Part shown: positions 1 to 9,450 of the stretch, piece after piece
How positions within the stretch are numbered: position 1 is the stretch's first letter
How the letters are laid out: the number at the start of each line of letters is the position of its first letter
Assembly: GCA_022825895.1 (NCBI GenBank)
Contig: JAJDVX010000035.1
Span: forward strand, 1-64,000
DNA from: Chloroflexota bacterium
GTDB taxonomy: Bacteria; Chloroflexota; UBA11872
DNA: 64,000 bases
Direction: 5' to 3'
The notes under the pieces: model-generated
The model's database searches: none
Told to the model about the DNA's origin: nothing
What the model saw: the letters and a program-made list of their open reading frames with translations, nothing else
Made by a program: the position numbers and the translations under genes

Positions 1-263
1 ACACGGTGTGCCGCCGCCGCGGTTCATAGGCTCGCCCGCCAGGTAGGTCTGCTCGCAAAGGTGGCCTGCGAATCGCCCCGGCGTTGCAAATCTCACACAG
101 GCCCGATCCCTACGGCCCCACACTGGGCGTAGGTAGCGCGCGGCATCGTTCGCCGTCTCCTGCGAATCGAGACATGTCGTGCCCGATTCGCGGAGCGCAG
201 CCCGGGCGTAGACAGGACCTCGTTGGAACCGAGCCGGACCGGATCGGGCCGGGTGGCGGATCG
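1..263. other. left-edge region, no assignable gene
   Basis: No recognised gene. On the minus strand a frame is open from about position 103 to the left edge and could be the start of a divergent gene, but only some 33 codons are visible. On the plus strand the following transporter frame extends to a TTG at 84, but that extension is Arg/Pro/Gly-rich and lacks the membrane character of the family, so it is treated as upstream sequence. Confidence 0.3.
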
Positions 264-2510
264 ATGAGGCGTTTCCTGCGGCGCTTGAAGGTCGTTCCTG
301 ACGGCAACTCCCTGCCGATTCCGCAGCTCTCGCTCGGCGGACTCGCCGCCCATTGCGCCCGGCACCCATGGCGCACGATCGCCATCTGGGCCGCCATGCT
401 CGTGGCCGCGAGCGCGTTGGTGGCGACGCAGCTGGGCGGCTCGCTGACGACCGATCAACGGATCTCGAACAACCCCGAATACGAACGCGGCGATCGAATC
501 ATCGCCGAGCGCTTCAACCGTCCGGACGGCGTCACCGAGCTTGTGATCGTGCGCGCCGACGCAAGCACCGTGGACGAGCCGTCATTCCGGACCGTGGTCG
601 AAAAGCTGTCCGCCGACCTCACCGCTCTCGGCCCGTCCGTGGTCCTTGGTGCGGTCAACTATTTCCAGACGGGCGATCCCTCGCTGATTTCGCGGGATCG
701 GCAATCGCTGCTGCTGCCTGTCGTCATGGCCGGCGATCTGGAGGACGCCATCACCAACGTTCACCAGGTCCATGCCGTGGTTGACGCCGTGGAGACGCCG
801 GGCTTCGCCACCCATGTGACCGGCCGCGCCACCGGCGGACTGGACTTCCGGGAAATTGCCGAGCGTGACCTGCAGAAGGGCGAGCTGGTGGCCTTGCCGA
901 TTGCCTTCTTGATTCTCGTCCTCGTCTTCGGCGCCCTGGCCGCTGCATTGCTTCCCATCGTCCTCGCCGGCGTGGCCATCGTCATTGCCCTGGGCGTGAC
1001 CGCCCTGATCGGCCAGGTGTTCGATCTCTCGTTCTTCGTCGTCAACATGGTCACGATGATGGGTCTGGCCGTCGGCATCGACTATTCGCTATTCGTCGTC
1101 TCCCGCTACCGCGAGGAGCGCCGTGCGGGCCGCGACACCGTCGACGCCATCACCACCGTGGGCGCCACGGCCAGCCGGGCGGTGCTCATCAGCGGCATGG
1201 TCGTCATCGTGGCCCTGCTCGGGTTGCTGGTCGTCCCCGTGAACGTGTTCCAGGGCCTGGCGGCCGGCGCGATTCTCGTGGTTGCGGCGGCGGTGTTTGC
1301 CGCGCTCACCCTCCTGCCGGCGGTTCTTAGCCTGATGGGTGACCGCATCGACGCGCTCCGCCTGCCGTTCCTCGGACGCCTTGCCGCCGCCGCCAGTCGT
1401 CGCCGTGGGCGTCCCCTGTGGGACCGCGTGTCCTACGCCGTCATGCGCCGGCCGATCGTCAGCCTCGTCATCGCCGTCGGGCTGCTCGCCGCCGCCGCCG
1501 TGCCCAACATCGAGATCAACACGGGCTCATCCAGCCTTTCGAGCCTGCCGCCGGGGACGCGCACGCATGACGGACTTGTCGCGCTGCAGCGGGAGTTTCT
1601 CGGCGGGCTAGTCTCGCCGGCTCAAATCGTCGTGGAAGGCGACATGACGGCTGCCGACGTGCAGGCCGCGATCGACCGGCTGCAAGCGGCTCTCGCCGAC
1701 GATCCCGATTTCGGCCCTTCGCGCCTCGAAATCAGCCGGGACGGCTCGGCCGCCCTCATTACGGTGCCGCTGGTCGAGGAGCCAACCAGCCGCGCCGGCG
1801 CCGACGCCGTCCGTCGTCTGCGCGGGGAGGTCATTCCGGCCGCGCTGGCCGACGCCGAGGTCCGGGCCTTCGTCACGGGGCTGACGGCGCAAAACGTGGC
1901 CTACTTCGACGTCGCCACGCAGTACACCCCAATCGTCTTCGGCATCGTGCTCAGCGTCAGCTTCGTCTTGCTGCTGGTGGTCTTCCGCTCACTGATCGTC
2001 CCCGCCAAGGCGATATTGATGAACCTCCTGGCGGTGGGCGCCGCTTACGGCCTGATCGTGCTGGTGTCCCAAATGGGCTTCGCCGCCGATCTGCTGGGCT
2101 TTCAGAAGGTCACCGCCATCGAGGCCTGGGTGCCGATCCTGCTGTTTGCCGTGCTGTTCGGGCTCTCGATGGACTACCACGTGTTCCTGCTCAGCCGCAT
2201 CCGCGAGCGCTACGACCACACCGGGGACAACGCCGAGGCCGTGGCCTACGGGCTGCGCTCGACGGCCGGAATCATCACCGGGGCGGCGCTCATCATGGTC
2301 GCCGTCTTCGGCGGCTTCGCGCTCGGCGAAACCATCATCAACCAGCAGGTCGGCTTCGGCTTGGCCGTGGCTGTATTCCTCGACGCAACTCTCGTTCGAT
2401 CCGTCCTGGTTCCGGCTAGCATGGAGGTGCTGGGCAAGCGCAACTGGTACTTGCCGTCATTCCTGAGCTGGCTACCCGACGTGAGGGTTGAACCCGCCGA
2501 GGACGAATAA
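264..2510 (+). CDS. MMPL/RND-family transporter
   Basis: Inner-membrane, proton-driven exporter of the MMPL (YdfJ-like) branch of the RND superfamily, about 748 residues. One N-terminal membrane helix (about residues 38-58) is followed by an extracytoplasmic domain, a helix cluster with the core motif VGIDYSLFVVSRYREE (about residues 270-285), a second extracytoplasmic domain, and a matching cluster with GLSMDYHVFLLSRIRE near the C-terminus. The paired Asp-Tyr motifs are the expected proton-relay positions of the two halves. The ATG at 264 is preferred over a TTG 180 bases upstream because the extension is low-complexity. An oxygenase gene follows after 9 bases, so the two are probably co-transcribed. 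The substrate is unknown; lipids or hydrophobic compounds are usual for the family. Confidence 0.9.
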   Translation: MRRFLRRLKVVPDGNSLPIPQLSLGGLAAHCARHPWRTIAIWAAMLVAASALVATQLGGSLTTDQRISNNPEYERGDRIIAERFNRPDGVTELVIVRADASTVDEPSFRTVVEKLSADLTALGPSVVLGAVNYFQTGDPSLISRDRQSLLLPVVMAGDLEDAITNVHQVHAVVDAVETPGFATHVTGRATGGLDFREIAERDLQKGELVALPIAFLILVLVFGALAAALLPIVLAGVAIVIALGVTALIGQVFDLSFFVVNMVTMMGLAVGIDYSLFVVSRYREERRAGRDTVDAITTVGATASRAVLISGMVVIVALLGLLVVPVNVFQGLAAGAILVVAAAVFAALTLLPAVLSLMGDRIDALRLPFLGRLAAAASRRRGRPLWDRVSYAVMRRPIVSLVIAVGLLAAAAVPNIEINTGSSSLSSLPPGTRTHDGLVALQREFLGGLVSPAQIVVEGDMTAADVQAAIDRLQAALADDPDFGPSRLEISRDGSAALITVPLVEEPTSRAGADAVRRLRGEVIPAALADAEVRAFVTGLTAQNVAYFDVATQYTPIVFGIVLSVSFVLLLVVFRSLIVPAKAILMNLLAVGAAYGLIVLVSQMGFAADLLGFQKVTAIEAWVPILLFAVLFGLSMDYHVFLLSRIRERYDHTGDNAEAVAYGLRSTAGIITGAALIMVAVFGGFALGETIINQQVGFGLAVAVFLDATLVRSVLVPASMEVLGKRNWYLPSFLSWLPDVRVEPAEDE

Positions 2511-2519
2511 GTCCGCGAT

Positions 2520-3728
2520 ATGGATCCTGGGACATCGCGAGCTGCTGGGGCGGATCTACCGACCTGCTATCGCGATGGCTACGCCAGGGCTCGAGCGCTC
2601 GATCCCGAAGTAGCCACCAACTACGTCGCCCACACCCGCATTGGCGATCCGGTGGCCGACGCCATGATGGCAGCACTGGACGAACTCGGCCCGCGAGAAT
2701 CGTGGCGGATCGTTCAGGCGGCCATGGACAACCTGGAGGACGAGAGCGCGCTGAACGATGCGCCGCGCGAAGTCCGTGATTTCTTCGAGGATTTGAAGAC
2801 CCCGCCCGACTGGGTCGACGAAGCGTCGCTGATCCCCGGGATGCGCATGTTTCATCGGAATTCCAGGATCATCCTGGGGGCGTTCGTCGGGGGGACGCTG
2901 GTCGAAGGGTTCGCAACCAATATCAGCAAGTCGTTCTTCACGACTGGCCGGCTGCGCGAGCAGGGTGTTCGCCGCTTGAAACAGAACAACCGCCACATGC
3001 TCGAGATGTTCGTTCCGGGTGGCATGGATCGGGGCGGCGACGGCTGGAAGCTGTCAGTTCGCGTTCGGATGGTCCATGCCCAGGTGCGGCGTCTGCTCGC
3101 CAATTCAGGCGACTGGGACTTTGATGAACTGGGCGAACCCGTCAGCGCCGCGCATCTCGGCTTTGCAATCACGGCCTTCTCGGCGCGACTCCTCAAGCAC
3201 ATGAAGAGCCTGGGCGCCGTCTATGACGATGAAGAGCGCGCCAGCTTCATGCAGGTCTGGCGCTATGGCGGCTACCTGATGGGGATCCCCGAAACAATCC
3301 TGTATCGCGATGAAGCTGAGGCGCTGCGAATCTTCGAGATCGGCGGCATGTGTGAGCCCGAGCCGGACTTTGAGTGCATCGCGATGGCGAATTCGCTGAT
3401 CAACTCCGCCCCGCTGCTGATCGGCCTGACCGACCCCAAAGAGCGCCGGCACCTGGCCAAGTACGTGTATCGGGTATCCCGAGCGCTCATCGGCAAGGAG
3501 CTCGCCAACAAGCTGAAGTATCCGGGCGGCCCAACGGTCGGCGTACTGCCCTGGTTCCGCATGCAGGGCCGGATCGAACGCACGTTGGGCCGGCTCTTTC
3601 ACAAGCACCTGCAGCAGACCAACTACACCAATCTCACGTCGTTGCTTGAAGTGTCCGTCTTCGACGAGGCCGGCATCAGCTACAAGATGCCCGACCATGT
3701 CTACGCTGAAGAATCCACCAAGTGGTAG
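2520..3728 (+). CDS. MpaB/Lcp-like oxygenase (DUF2236)
   Basis: A 402-residue protein of the ER-bound oxygenase mpaB/latex-clearing protein family, heme b oxygenases in the characterised members. The segment LSVRVRMVHAQVRRLL (about residues 178-193), preceded by a Phe/Gly-rich helical stretch, is the family hallmark: the basic residues lie near the heme in Lcp and the His-containing helix follows. No signal peptide is visible, so a cytoplasmic protein is likely. It starts 9 bases after the MMPL transporter, suggesting one transcript and possibly oxidation plus export of a hydrophobic compound. The substrate cannot be told from sequence; rubber cleavage should not be assumed. Confidence 0.8.
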   Translation: MDPGTSRAAGADLPTCYRDGYARARALDPEVATNYVAHTRIGDPVADAMMAALDELGPRESWRIVQAAMDNLEDESALNDAPREVRDFFEDLKTPPDWVDEASLIPGMRMFHRNSRIILGAFVGGTLVEGFATNISKSFFTTGRLREQGVRRLKQNNRHMLEMFVPGGMDRGGDGWKLSVRVRMVHAQVRRLLANSGDWDFDELGEPVSAAHLGFAITAFSARLLKHMKSLGAVYDDEERASFMQVWRYGGYLMGIPETILYRDEAEALRIFEIGGMCEPEPDFECIAMANSLINSAPLLIGLTDPKERRHLAKYVYRVSRALIGKELANKLKYPGGPTVGVLPWFRMQGRIERTLGRLFHKHLQQTNYTNLTSLLEVSVFDEAGISYKMPDHVYAEESTKW

Positions 3729-3818
3729 CCCGATTCAGAACACGAGCGCCCTGACAATTCCCGGCGAGACCAGCGTCGCTTCAGTCCCGGACCGGTCGGC
3801 AAGCCCGCACGGCGTCAA

Positions 3819-4484
3819 TCAGGATTGAGCGGACTCACCCACCGTCTTGGAGTTGCCTGTCTGCCGCCGATCCATGCGCAGACGGCCGCGAGTGCCCGCA
3901 AGGTCTTTGAGCCGCGAGGACTCCTCCCAGGTGCTGTCAACGTAGCCGGCCTGCTTGTAAAACTCGCGTGCGGCACGGTTTTCCGCCAACACGAACAGGC
4001 TGCAGGCGGACGATTGGCGATCCGCGCTTTGATGCACACGGGCAAGCAAGGCTTTGGCCACGCCGTTGCCCCGGTGCTTTGGGAGCACTGCCAGGTACGG
4101 GATGAACCAATGATCCGCAGGCACGGCAGGGCTTGCGCGGATCAGCATCCGCAACCGTGGCAAGAGCCGGAAAAACCGCCAGGGACCGTACACGCGCAGG
4201 TAGGCCAACATCGTGGCTCGGTAGCGTCGCGCCAGCTCCGTCCACGGCGCGTGTGACACCATGCCCGCTACCTGGCCGTCTACCTCGGCCAGTGTGACAA
4301 GGTCGTAGCTCCACAACGTGCCGGTTCGAGCGAATAGCCGCTCCAGGTAGCTGTTGGCTGCGCCCTCACCTCCCAGACCAAACACGGCGTCCGCCAGATC
4401 CGGCGTCAACGCTTCGCGCAGCAGACGACCTGCGGCGCGCTTGTCCTCCGGTCGGGCGCGACGGAGCTTGACCGCTGATTCCAT
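3819..4484 (-). CDS. GNAT family N-acetyltransferase
   Basis: About 221 residues from the chosen ATG; an in-frame extension of 27 residues upstream adds nothing recognisable. The acetyl-CoA-binding motif A is visible as YLAVLPKHRGNGVAKALL, with the R/Q-x-x-G-x-G/A loop as HRGNGV, followed by the motif B stretch FYKQAGYV near the C-terminus. The substrate (small amine or protein N-terminus) is not predictable. It is convergent with the MpaB-like gene and reads in the same direction as the gamma-glutamyltransferase, but a 230-base gap argues for its own promoter. Confidence 0.82.
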   Translation of the reverse strand: MESAVKLRRARPEDKRAAGRLLREALTPDLADAVFGLGGEGAANSYLERLFARTGTLWSYDLVTLAEVDGQVAGMVSHAPWTELARRYRATMLAYLRVYGPWRFFRLLPRLRMLIRASPAVPADHWFIPYLAVLPKHRGNGVAKALLARVHQSADRQSSACSLFVLAENRAAREFYKQAGYVDSTWEESSRLKDLAGTRGRLRMDRRQTGNSKTVGESAQS

Positions 4485-4718
4485 GGGCTGGAGTCGCGGA
4501 GCGACGTTGAACTCGACATCGGCAACGGCGTCCGCCGTCGCATTCGCCAGCATGGCCCCGCGCATTCTCCGGGCGGCCTCCCAACACGTACCGGATAAAA
4601 TCTATTCTGCGGAGGCTAACGGCCATCTGTCGAGCGGGTATGGAGTCCGTGTGCAAGTCTTATGCACGCGGCCATCGAGAACTTGCCCAAAAGACCGCGG
4701 CGTGAACCTGGCGGCGCT

Positions 4719-6557
4719 TCACCACCCCAGCGCGTGCCCAATGATCCCCTTCGGAGAAACCGCGCCGGCGATGACGCCGCCCGGCCCCCCATAGCGGATG
4801 CCCATTGGCTTGCCGTTGGCCCAGTCATCGGTGACTTCAACCTCGTGTCCGCGTCGCTCGAGTTCCGCCAGCACCTCGCCGGCAATCCGCCCCTCGGCCA
4901 CCAGCCGCCCCGGGTAGGCCTCGCGCGGATAGAACGACGACGGGAAGTGCACCGAGTGCACGGTCGGCGCGTCCAGCGCTTCCTGCAGGTTCATGCCAAA
5001 GTGCGCGCAGTTCAGGAAGAACTGCAGCGTCCACTGATCCTGTCCGTCCCCGCCCGGCGTCCCGAACACCAAGTGCGGCTCGCCCTTCCGCGTCACCAGT
5101 GTTGGCGTCAGTGTCGCCCGCGGCCGCTTGCGCGGCGCCAGCGCATTCGGCCGTGCCGGATTCAGATAGAACATCTGCCCCCGCGTGCCCAGCGGAAAGC
5201 CCAGCCCGCGGATCACCGGCGACGTCCCCAACCACCCGCCGCTGGGCGTCGCCGCCACCATGTTGCCCTCGTGATCCACCGCGTCCAGGTGCGTCGTGTC
5301 GCCCACGTGCGCGTGCCCCAGCCCCAGGTCCCGCACCTCGCGCGCCGCCACCTGCAACGCCCTCCGGTTGTCCTCCGCCACGTCGACCGTGGCGTAATCC
5401 GGGAATCCGGCGCCCACGTCACCCGGACGCATATCCGGCGACGCCATCTCGCCGACCAGCGCTCGCCGCTCCTCCGCGTAGGCCTTCGAGAGCAGCCGGT
5501 CGAACGGCACGTCGTCGAACTTCGGATCGCCGTAATGCCCCTCGCGGTCGGCAAAGGCCAGCTTGGCGCACTCGATCAGCGTGTGCAGGTAGCCGGCCGA
5601 GTTATGTCCCATCGCCGCCAGCTCGAACCCTTCCAGCAGCGTCAGCTGCTGCAGGAACACCGGCCCCTGCGTCCAACTGGAACACTTGTGAACGTCCAAC
5701 CCGTGGTAGTTGACGCTCGGCGGCTCATTGAACTCCGCCTCCCAGTCCGCGAAGTCCTCATAACTCAGCAGCCCCGCGTGCGCGGATCCGCTGGCGTCCT
5801 CCACCGGCGTGCCGATGAAGTCCAGGATTCGCTCGACGATCTCGCCCTTGTAAAAGGCATCGCGCGCCGCCTCGATGCCGGCGATGCGTCCCCGTCCGGC
5901 GGCCGCCTTTTCCGCTCGACACAGGACGCGCAGCGTCTCGGCCCATTCGGGGTTGCGATGAAGCTCGCCCACGTTCGGCGCCTTGCCGCCGGGCAGGTAC
6001 ACCTCACCGGTGCTCGGGTATAGCTCCGTGAACTTATCGACGTTGCTGGCCAGGCTGTTGTGCAGGCTGTCGTAGACCGGGTAGCCCTTCTCGGCCAACT
6101 CGATCGCCGGCTGCACGACCTCACCGAAGCTCATAGTCCCAAAGCGCGCCAGCGCCGCCGCCCAGGTACCCACCACGGCCGGCACGCAGGCCGGCAGATA
6201 GCCGTCGCCCGGAACCAGGTCGATCCCATGCTCCCGGCACCACTCAATCGTGAACGCCTGGGCCGACCAGCCCATGCCGCTCAGTTCGTAGACCCTGCGT
6301 TCCCTGGCCGAGTAGATCAGCGTCGGAACCTCGCCCGCCAGCCCGTTGCTCTGGGGCTCCAGCAGGTTCAGGCAGAAGCACATGGCCGCCGCGGCGTCGA
6401 TGGCGTTGCCGCCCTGCTCCATCATCCGGAACCCGGCCGCCGTCGCCAGGTAATGCCCCGAGGTCACCACCCCGCGCGTCCCCATCACCACCGGCCGCGT
6501 CGTAAACCCCGTCCGCATCCCCACGCTGCGATCACCCAGAAACGTCGTAATTGTCAT
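4719..6557 (-). CDS. gamma-glutamyltransferase family protein
   Basis: Ntn-hydrolase of the gamma-glutamyltransferase family, 612 residues. These proteins self-cleave before a Thr, which becomes the N-terminal nucleophile of the small subunit. Here the site is GDTTHLDAVDHEGN with Thr421 as the expected nucleophile, followed by the Gly-rich stretch TPSGGWLG and, near residue 505, the FGTPGGDGQDQ loop that lines the gamma-glutamyl pocket. The N-terminus begins directly with the catalytic fold (PVVMGTRGVVTSGH) and shows no signal peptide, unlike periplasmic glutathione-degrading GGT. A cytoplasmic acylase or gamma-glutamyl hydrolase role is therefore equally possible. The ATG is supported by a clean family-like N-terminus. 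Confidence 0.88.
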   Translation of the reverse strand: MTITTFLGDRSVGMRTGFTTRPVVMGTRGVVTSGHYLATAAGFRMMEQGGNAIDAAAAMCFCLNLLEPQSNGLAGEVPTLIYSARERRVYELSGMGWSAQAFTIEWCREHGIDLVPGDGYLPACVPAVVGTWAAALARFGTMSFGEVVQPAIELAEKGYPVYDSLHNSLASNVDKFTELYPSTGEVYLPGGKAPNVGELHRNPEWAETLRVLCRAEKAAAGRGRIAGIEAARDAFYKGEIVERILDFIGTPVEDASGSAHAGLLSYEDFADWEAEFNEPPSVNYHGLDVHKCSSWTQGPVFLQQLTLLEGFELAAMGHNSAGYLHTLIECAKLAFADREGHYGDPKFDDVPFDRLLSKAYAEERRALVGEMASPDMRPGDVGAGFPDYATVDVAEDNRRALQVAAREVRDLGLGHAHVGDTTHLDAVDHEGNMVAATPSGGWLGTSPVIRGLGFPLGTRGQMFYLNPARPNALAPRKRPRATLTPTLVTRKGEPHLVFGTPGGDGQDQWTLQFFLNCAHFGMNLQEALDAPTVHSVHFPSSFYPREAYPGRLVAEGRIAGEVLAELERRGHEVEVTDDWANGKPMGIRYGGPGGVIAGAVSPKGIIGHALGW

Positions 6558-6743
6558 TGGTAATCACTCCGGTGCGCGCCAGCGCGGTCGCAAGTCGCAG
6601 CTTAGCCCTTACCCATATCCCGCGCCCCCGGCGCAGCGGCCGCCTTCCCTATTGCCGCCGCATCGGCCAGTTCAAGCAGACGTCATCCAGCCGTCGAACC
6701 CCGCCCATCGGACATACTGGGATTCGGAGAGGAGTGTGTCCGA

Positions 6744-7031
6744 ATGAGTGAACGCCAGAAGCAGACGCGGATCCCGGCTTTCGCGGGCCGCGAATAAGAG
6801 GCCAGGTTCTGGGACACCCATGACACGGCCGACTTCGAGGACGAGTTCGAGGCGGTCAACGTCCGCTTTTCCAGGAACCTCTCCCAGGGCATCACCGTGC
6901 GCTTTACACCCGAGACCCTTGAGACCCTGCGGGCGATAGCCAAGAGGAGAGGCATCGGCCCGACAACTCTGGCGCGCATGTGGATCCTGGAACGTCTCGA
7001 GGCGATCGACCAGGGAACTGCCGCGCCATAG
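6744..7031 (+). pseudogene. CopG/BrnA-like antitoxin with in-frame stop
   Basis: The frame from the ATG reads as a CopG-type antitoxin. An IPAF...EARFWDTHDTADFED segment, typical of the BrnA/CopG N-terminus, is followed by GITVRFTPETLETLRAIAKRR and GPTTLARMWILERLEAI, a ribbon-helix-helix with its C-terminal helix. Codon 18 is TAA (6795-6797), immediately before EARFW, and the frame is then open to TAG at 7029. A GGAGAGGA ribosome-binding site sits just upstream of the ATG. No toxin gene lies on either side. It is therefore called a nonsense-broken orphan antitoxin. No ATG or GTG that would rescue the RHH part cleanly is seen directly after the stop. Confidence 0.7.
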
Positions 7032-7095
7032 CCCAGCATGTCCGCGGCGACCTGCTTGACTCGAAGTCTCTGGACCCACGCTGGACCAGCTTCAG

Positions 7096-8397
7096 CTAGC
7101 CCGACACCACGCTCCTGGCCATCTCCTTCAGCGTCGGCCGCTTCCCGTACATCAGCAGGTAGGCCCGGAACAGCCGCATGGCCAGCCACAGCGCGCCCGC
7201 CGCACTGGCCGCCAGCACCAGCAGCGCCGCCACGGTTTCCAGCGGACCCATCGCACCGATAGCAAGGCGAATGAAACCGGTGACGGGCGCCGTGACCGGG
7301 ATATACGTCAGCACCCGAGCCACGGTGCCCTCCGGCTCTGTGAACAGGATGAAGTTCAGCCAGACCGGAATGAAGGCCGGAACGATGACGATGGCCGAGA
7401 TCTGGTTGGCTTCGCGCAGCGAGGTCGTGACCGCTCCCACCGCCGCCATCAGCGATGCGAACAGCGCGTAGCCGAACAGGAAGTACCCGGCCGCGATGCC
7501 AATGTCGCCAATCCCCGGCATGGTCAGAATGTCGGCCGGAATGTCCACGATCAGGCCGACCACCAGCACGCCCACGCCGACGGAGGCCAGCCAGGCCGCC
7601 ATCTGTAGCAACCCCGCGGCGCCCAGACCGAGGAATTTACCCAGCAGCAGCGCGTCCGGCTTGACCGACGACAGCAGCACCTCCATCACCCGGTTTTCCT
7701 TTTCCTCCACCAGCGCGTTCAGTACGTAGCCAGAGCTGAAGAAGACCGAGAACAACAGCGATATGCCGGCAACGGCAAAGAACGCCGCACGGCCCAGGTC
7801 GAATCCCGCCGACTCGTCCTCCGTCCCTCCGTCGGGCCGGACCTCCTCAATCTCCAGCCTGTATGGGATCTGGAGCCGCTCGGCCAACCCGACCGGGACC
7901 TCGTCGGCGAATAGGTTCGAAAGCACGAACCCGCGCAGGGTCCCGCTATACGAGGGACCATCCGGTCCAAACACGCTGCCCGCGTCGTCAGCGAACCGAA
8001 CCCGCACGACCGTTCCTGTTTCGGCATAGTCCGGTGGGAACACGAACAGCGCGTCGATTTGCTCGTCGTTGAGCGCCGCTATTCCGGCGTCACGATCCGG
8101 CATCGGCACGAACAGCGCGCCCGGCTGATCCTGATGTGCGCCAAACAGCGCCGGACCGTCCGTAAGGTCTACGTAGCCCAACCTTGGTGTCTGAGCGCTG
8201 GACTCGGCGCTGGATGCGGTCTCGGCTTCGGCGTCCTCCCGCGTCACCAGCGTGAAAACTGCAAATCCCGCCACCGCCATCGCCACCAGCACCGGCATGG
8301 CCGCCGTCAGGATGATGTATGAGGGACGGGTGACGGCCGTGCGGAACTCGTGCCGGGTCACAATGCGAACGCTACCCACCGGTGTGCGTCCCTTCAT
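7096..8397 (-). CDS. ABC-2 type permease, NatB-like
   Basis: Membrane subunit of an ABC exporter, about 433 residues from the ATG used here; a GTG 18 bases further in is an alternative. The layout is that of NatB-type permeases: one N-terminal helix (PSYIILTAAMPVLVAMAV), a large extracytoplasmic domain of about 180 residues, then five or six helices, with the family-typical EEKENRVMEVLLSSVKP amphipathic stretch between them. The start lies inside the end of the ATPase gene (26-base overlap, 8 if the GTG is used), so the two are translationally coupled and form one transporter. The substrate is unknown; Na+ or drug efflux is only a family analogy. Confidence 0.88.
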   Translation of the reverse strand: MKGRTPVGSVRIVTRHEFRTAVTRPSYIILTAAMPVLVAMAVAGFAVFTLVTREDAEAETASSAESSAQTPRLGYVDLTDGPALFGAHQDQPGALFVPMPDRDAGIAALNDEQIDALFVFPPDYAETGTVVRVRFADDAGSVFGPDGPSYSGTLRGFVLSNLFADEVPVGLAERLQIPYRLEIEEVRPDGGTEDESAGFDLGRAAFFAVAGISLLFSVFFSSGYVLNALVEEKENRVMEVLLSSVKPDALLLGKFLGLGAAGLLQMAAWLASVGVGVLVVGLIVDIPADILTMPGIGDIGIAAGYFLFGYALFASLMAAVGAVTTSLREANQISAIVIVPAFIPVWLNFILFTEPEGTVARVLTYIPVTAPVTGFIRLAIGAMGPLETVAALLVLAASAAGALWLAMRLFRAYLLMYGKRPTLKEMARSVVSG

Positions 8398-9334
8398 CCG
8401 GCGTCCCGTTCCCGTCGGAGCTACCCACGATCCGCAGGAAGATCTCTTCCAGCGTCGGCGCCTCGCGTTCGAACCGCTCAATCTGAATGCCCGCGTCCAG
8501 GAGCGCTCGCAATACGCCCTCGGCCGACCCCTCCTCGGTCAGGCTGATGCGCCAGCCATCGCCGCGCATCTCCGCCGCCGCCACGCCCGGCAGGCACAGG
8601 GCGTACGGCATGTCCGATGCGCATTCCAGGAGCAACCGGTCGCTTGCGTGCTGGCGTCGAATCTCCCGCACGCCGCCGTTGAGCACGATCTCGCCGTGGT
8701 TGATCATCACCACCCGGTCGCAGAGTTCCTCCACGTCCGTCATCTGGTGCGTCGAGAACAGCACGGCCACCCCGTCGTCGCGCAGTTCGGCCACCGTGTT
8801 CTTCATCAGCCGCACGTTGACCGGGTCCAGGCCCGAGAACGGTTCGTCCAGCACCAGGAAGTCCGGCTTGTGCTGAATAGTCGCCGCAAACTGCAGCAAC
8901 TGCCGAAGCCCGCGGCTCAGTTCGCCAACTTTCTTGGTGCGGTGTTCCGTCAGGCCCAATCGCTCCAGCGCCGCGTCCGCCAGCCCCGGCGCTTCCTGGG
9001 ACGGTATTCCCTTCAACTCCGCCATGTACTTCAGGATCGGCGGAATCCGCAGCCCTGGATACAGCCCGCGCTCTTCCGGCAGATAGCCAATCCGCCTTCG
9101 CGCCGCGTCGTCGATCGGCGCGCCAAACACCTCCACGGTGCCCCGGTCCGGCGCGAAGATGTCCAGCATCATCCGGATCGTGGTGCTCTTGCCCGCGCCG
9201 TTGGGCCCCACAAAGCCCACGACCTCGCCCGGCGCGATCTCCAGCGCGACGTCCCGCACCACGTCCAGCGCCCCAAACCGCTTCCACAGGCCACTGGCCC
9301 TAACCGGTGCGCCGCTGGTCGCCAAGGTCGCCAT
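8372..9334 (-). CDS. ABC transporter ATPase, NatA-like
   Basis: Nucleotide-binding subunit of about 320 residues partnering the downstream permease. Walker A is GPNGAGKST, Walker B is FLVLDEPFSGLDP, the Q-loop region follows YLPEERGLYP, and the switch His is in FSTHQM. The signature motif is LSRGLRQ instead of the usual LSGGQ, a variation seen in the NatA/DrrA group that may slow hydrolysis. The C-terminal 80 residues form the small regulatory domain of this group. The ATG is chosen because an upstream extension of 18 residues is Arg-rich and unlike the family. The gene is divergent from the NHL gene across about 115 bases that should hold both promoters. Confidence 0.9.
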   Translation of the reverse strand: MATLATSGAPVRASGLWKRFGALDVVRDVALEIAPGEVVGFVGPNGAGKSTTIRMMLDIFAPDRGTVEVFGAPIDDAARRRIGYLPEERGLYPGLRIPPILKYMAELKGIPSQEAPGLADAALERLGLTEHRTKKVGELSRGLRQLLQFAATIQHKPDFLVLDEPFSGLDPVNVRLMKNTVAELRDDGVAVLFSTHQMTDVEELCDRVVMINHGEIVLNGGVREIRRQHASDRLLLECASDMPYALCLPGVAAAEMRGDGWRISLTEEGSAEGVLRALLDAGIQIERFEREAPTLEEIFLRIVGSSDGNGTPDEGTHTGG

Positions 9335-9450
9335 GACGGCGAGTCTAAGCGGACGCTGGCCCGCCCGTCCGTGAAAAATGCGCCACAAGCGCAGCGCTCC
9401 GCCGCCGTCTACGATGGGCGCGCAACAGGTTCACGCGGAAGGGCAGGCCG

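Noticed and set aside
84-263. 60-residue N-terminal extension of the MMPL transporter
   Set aside because: It starts at TTG and is Arg/Pro/Gly-rich without membrane character; the ATG at 264 gives the normal family start.
2520-3728. Calling this protein a rubber-degrading latex-clearing protein
   Set aside because: Only the general MpaB/Lcp family pattern is visible, without a secretion signal or Lcp-specific context.
4662-6023. Long plus-strand frame opposite the gamma-glutamyltransferase gene
   Set aside because: Arg/His/Pro-rich translation typical of antisense frames in GC-rich DNA; the minus frame has clear family motifs.
6607-6747. Open frame just before the broken CopG gene, ending in ATGA overlap, considered as a toxin
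   Set aside because: The translation is Pro/Ser-rich with no BrnT or other toxin motif and no good start codon.
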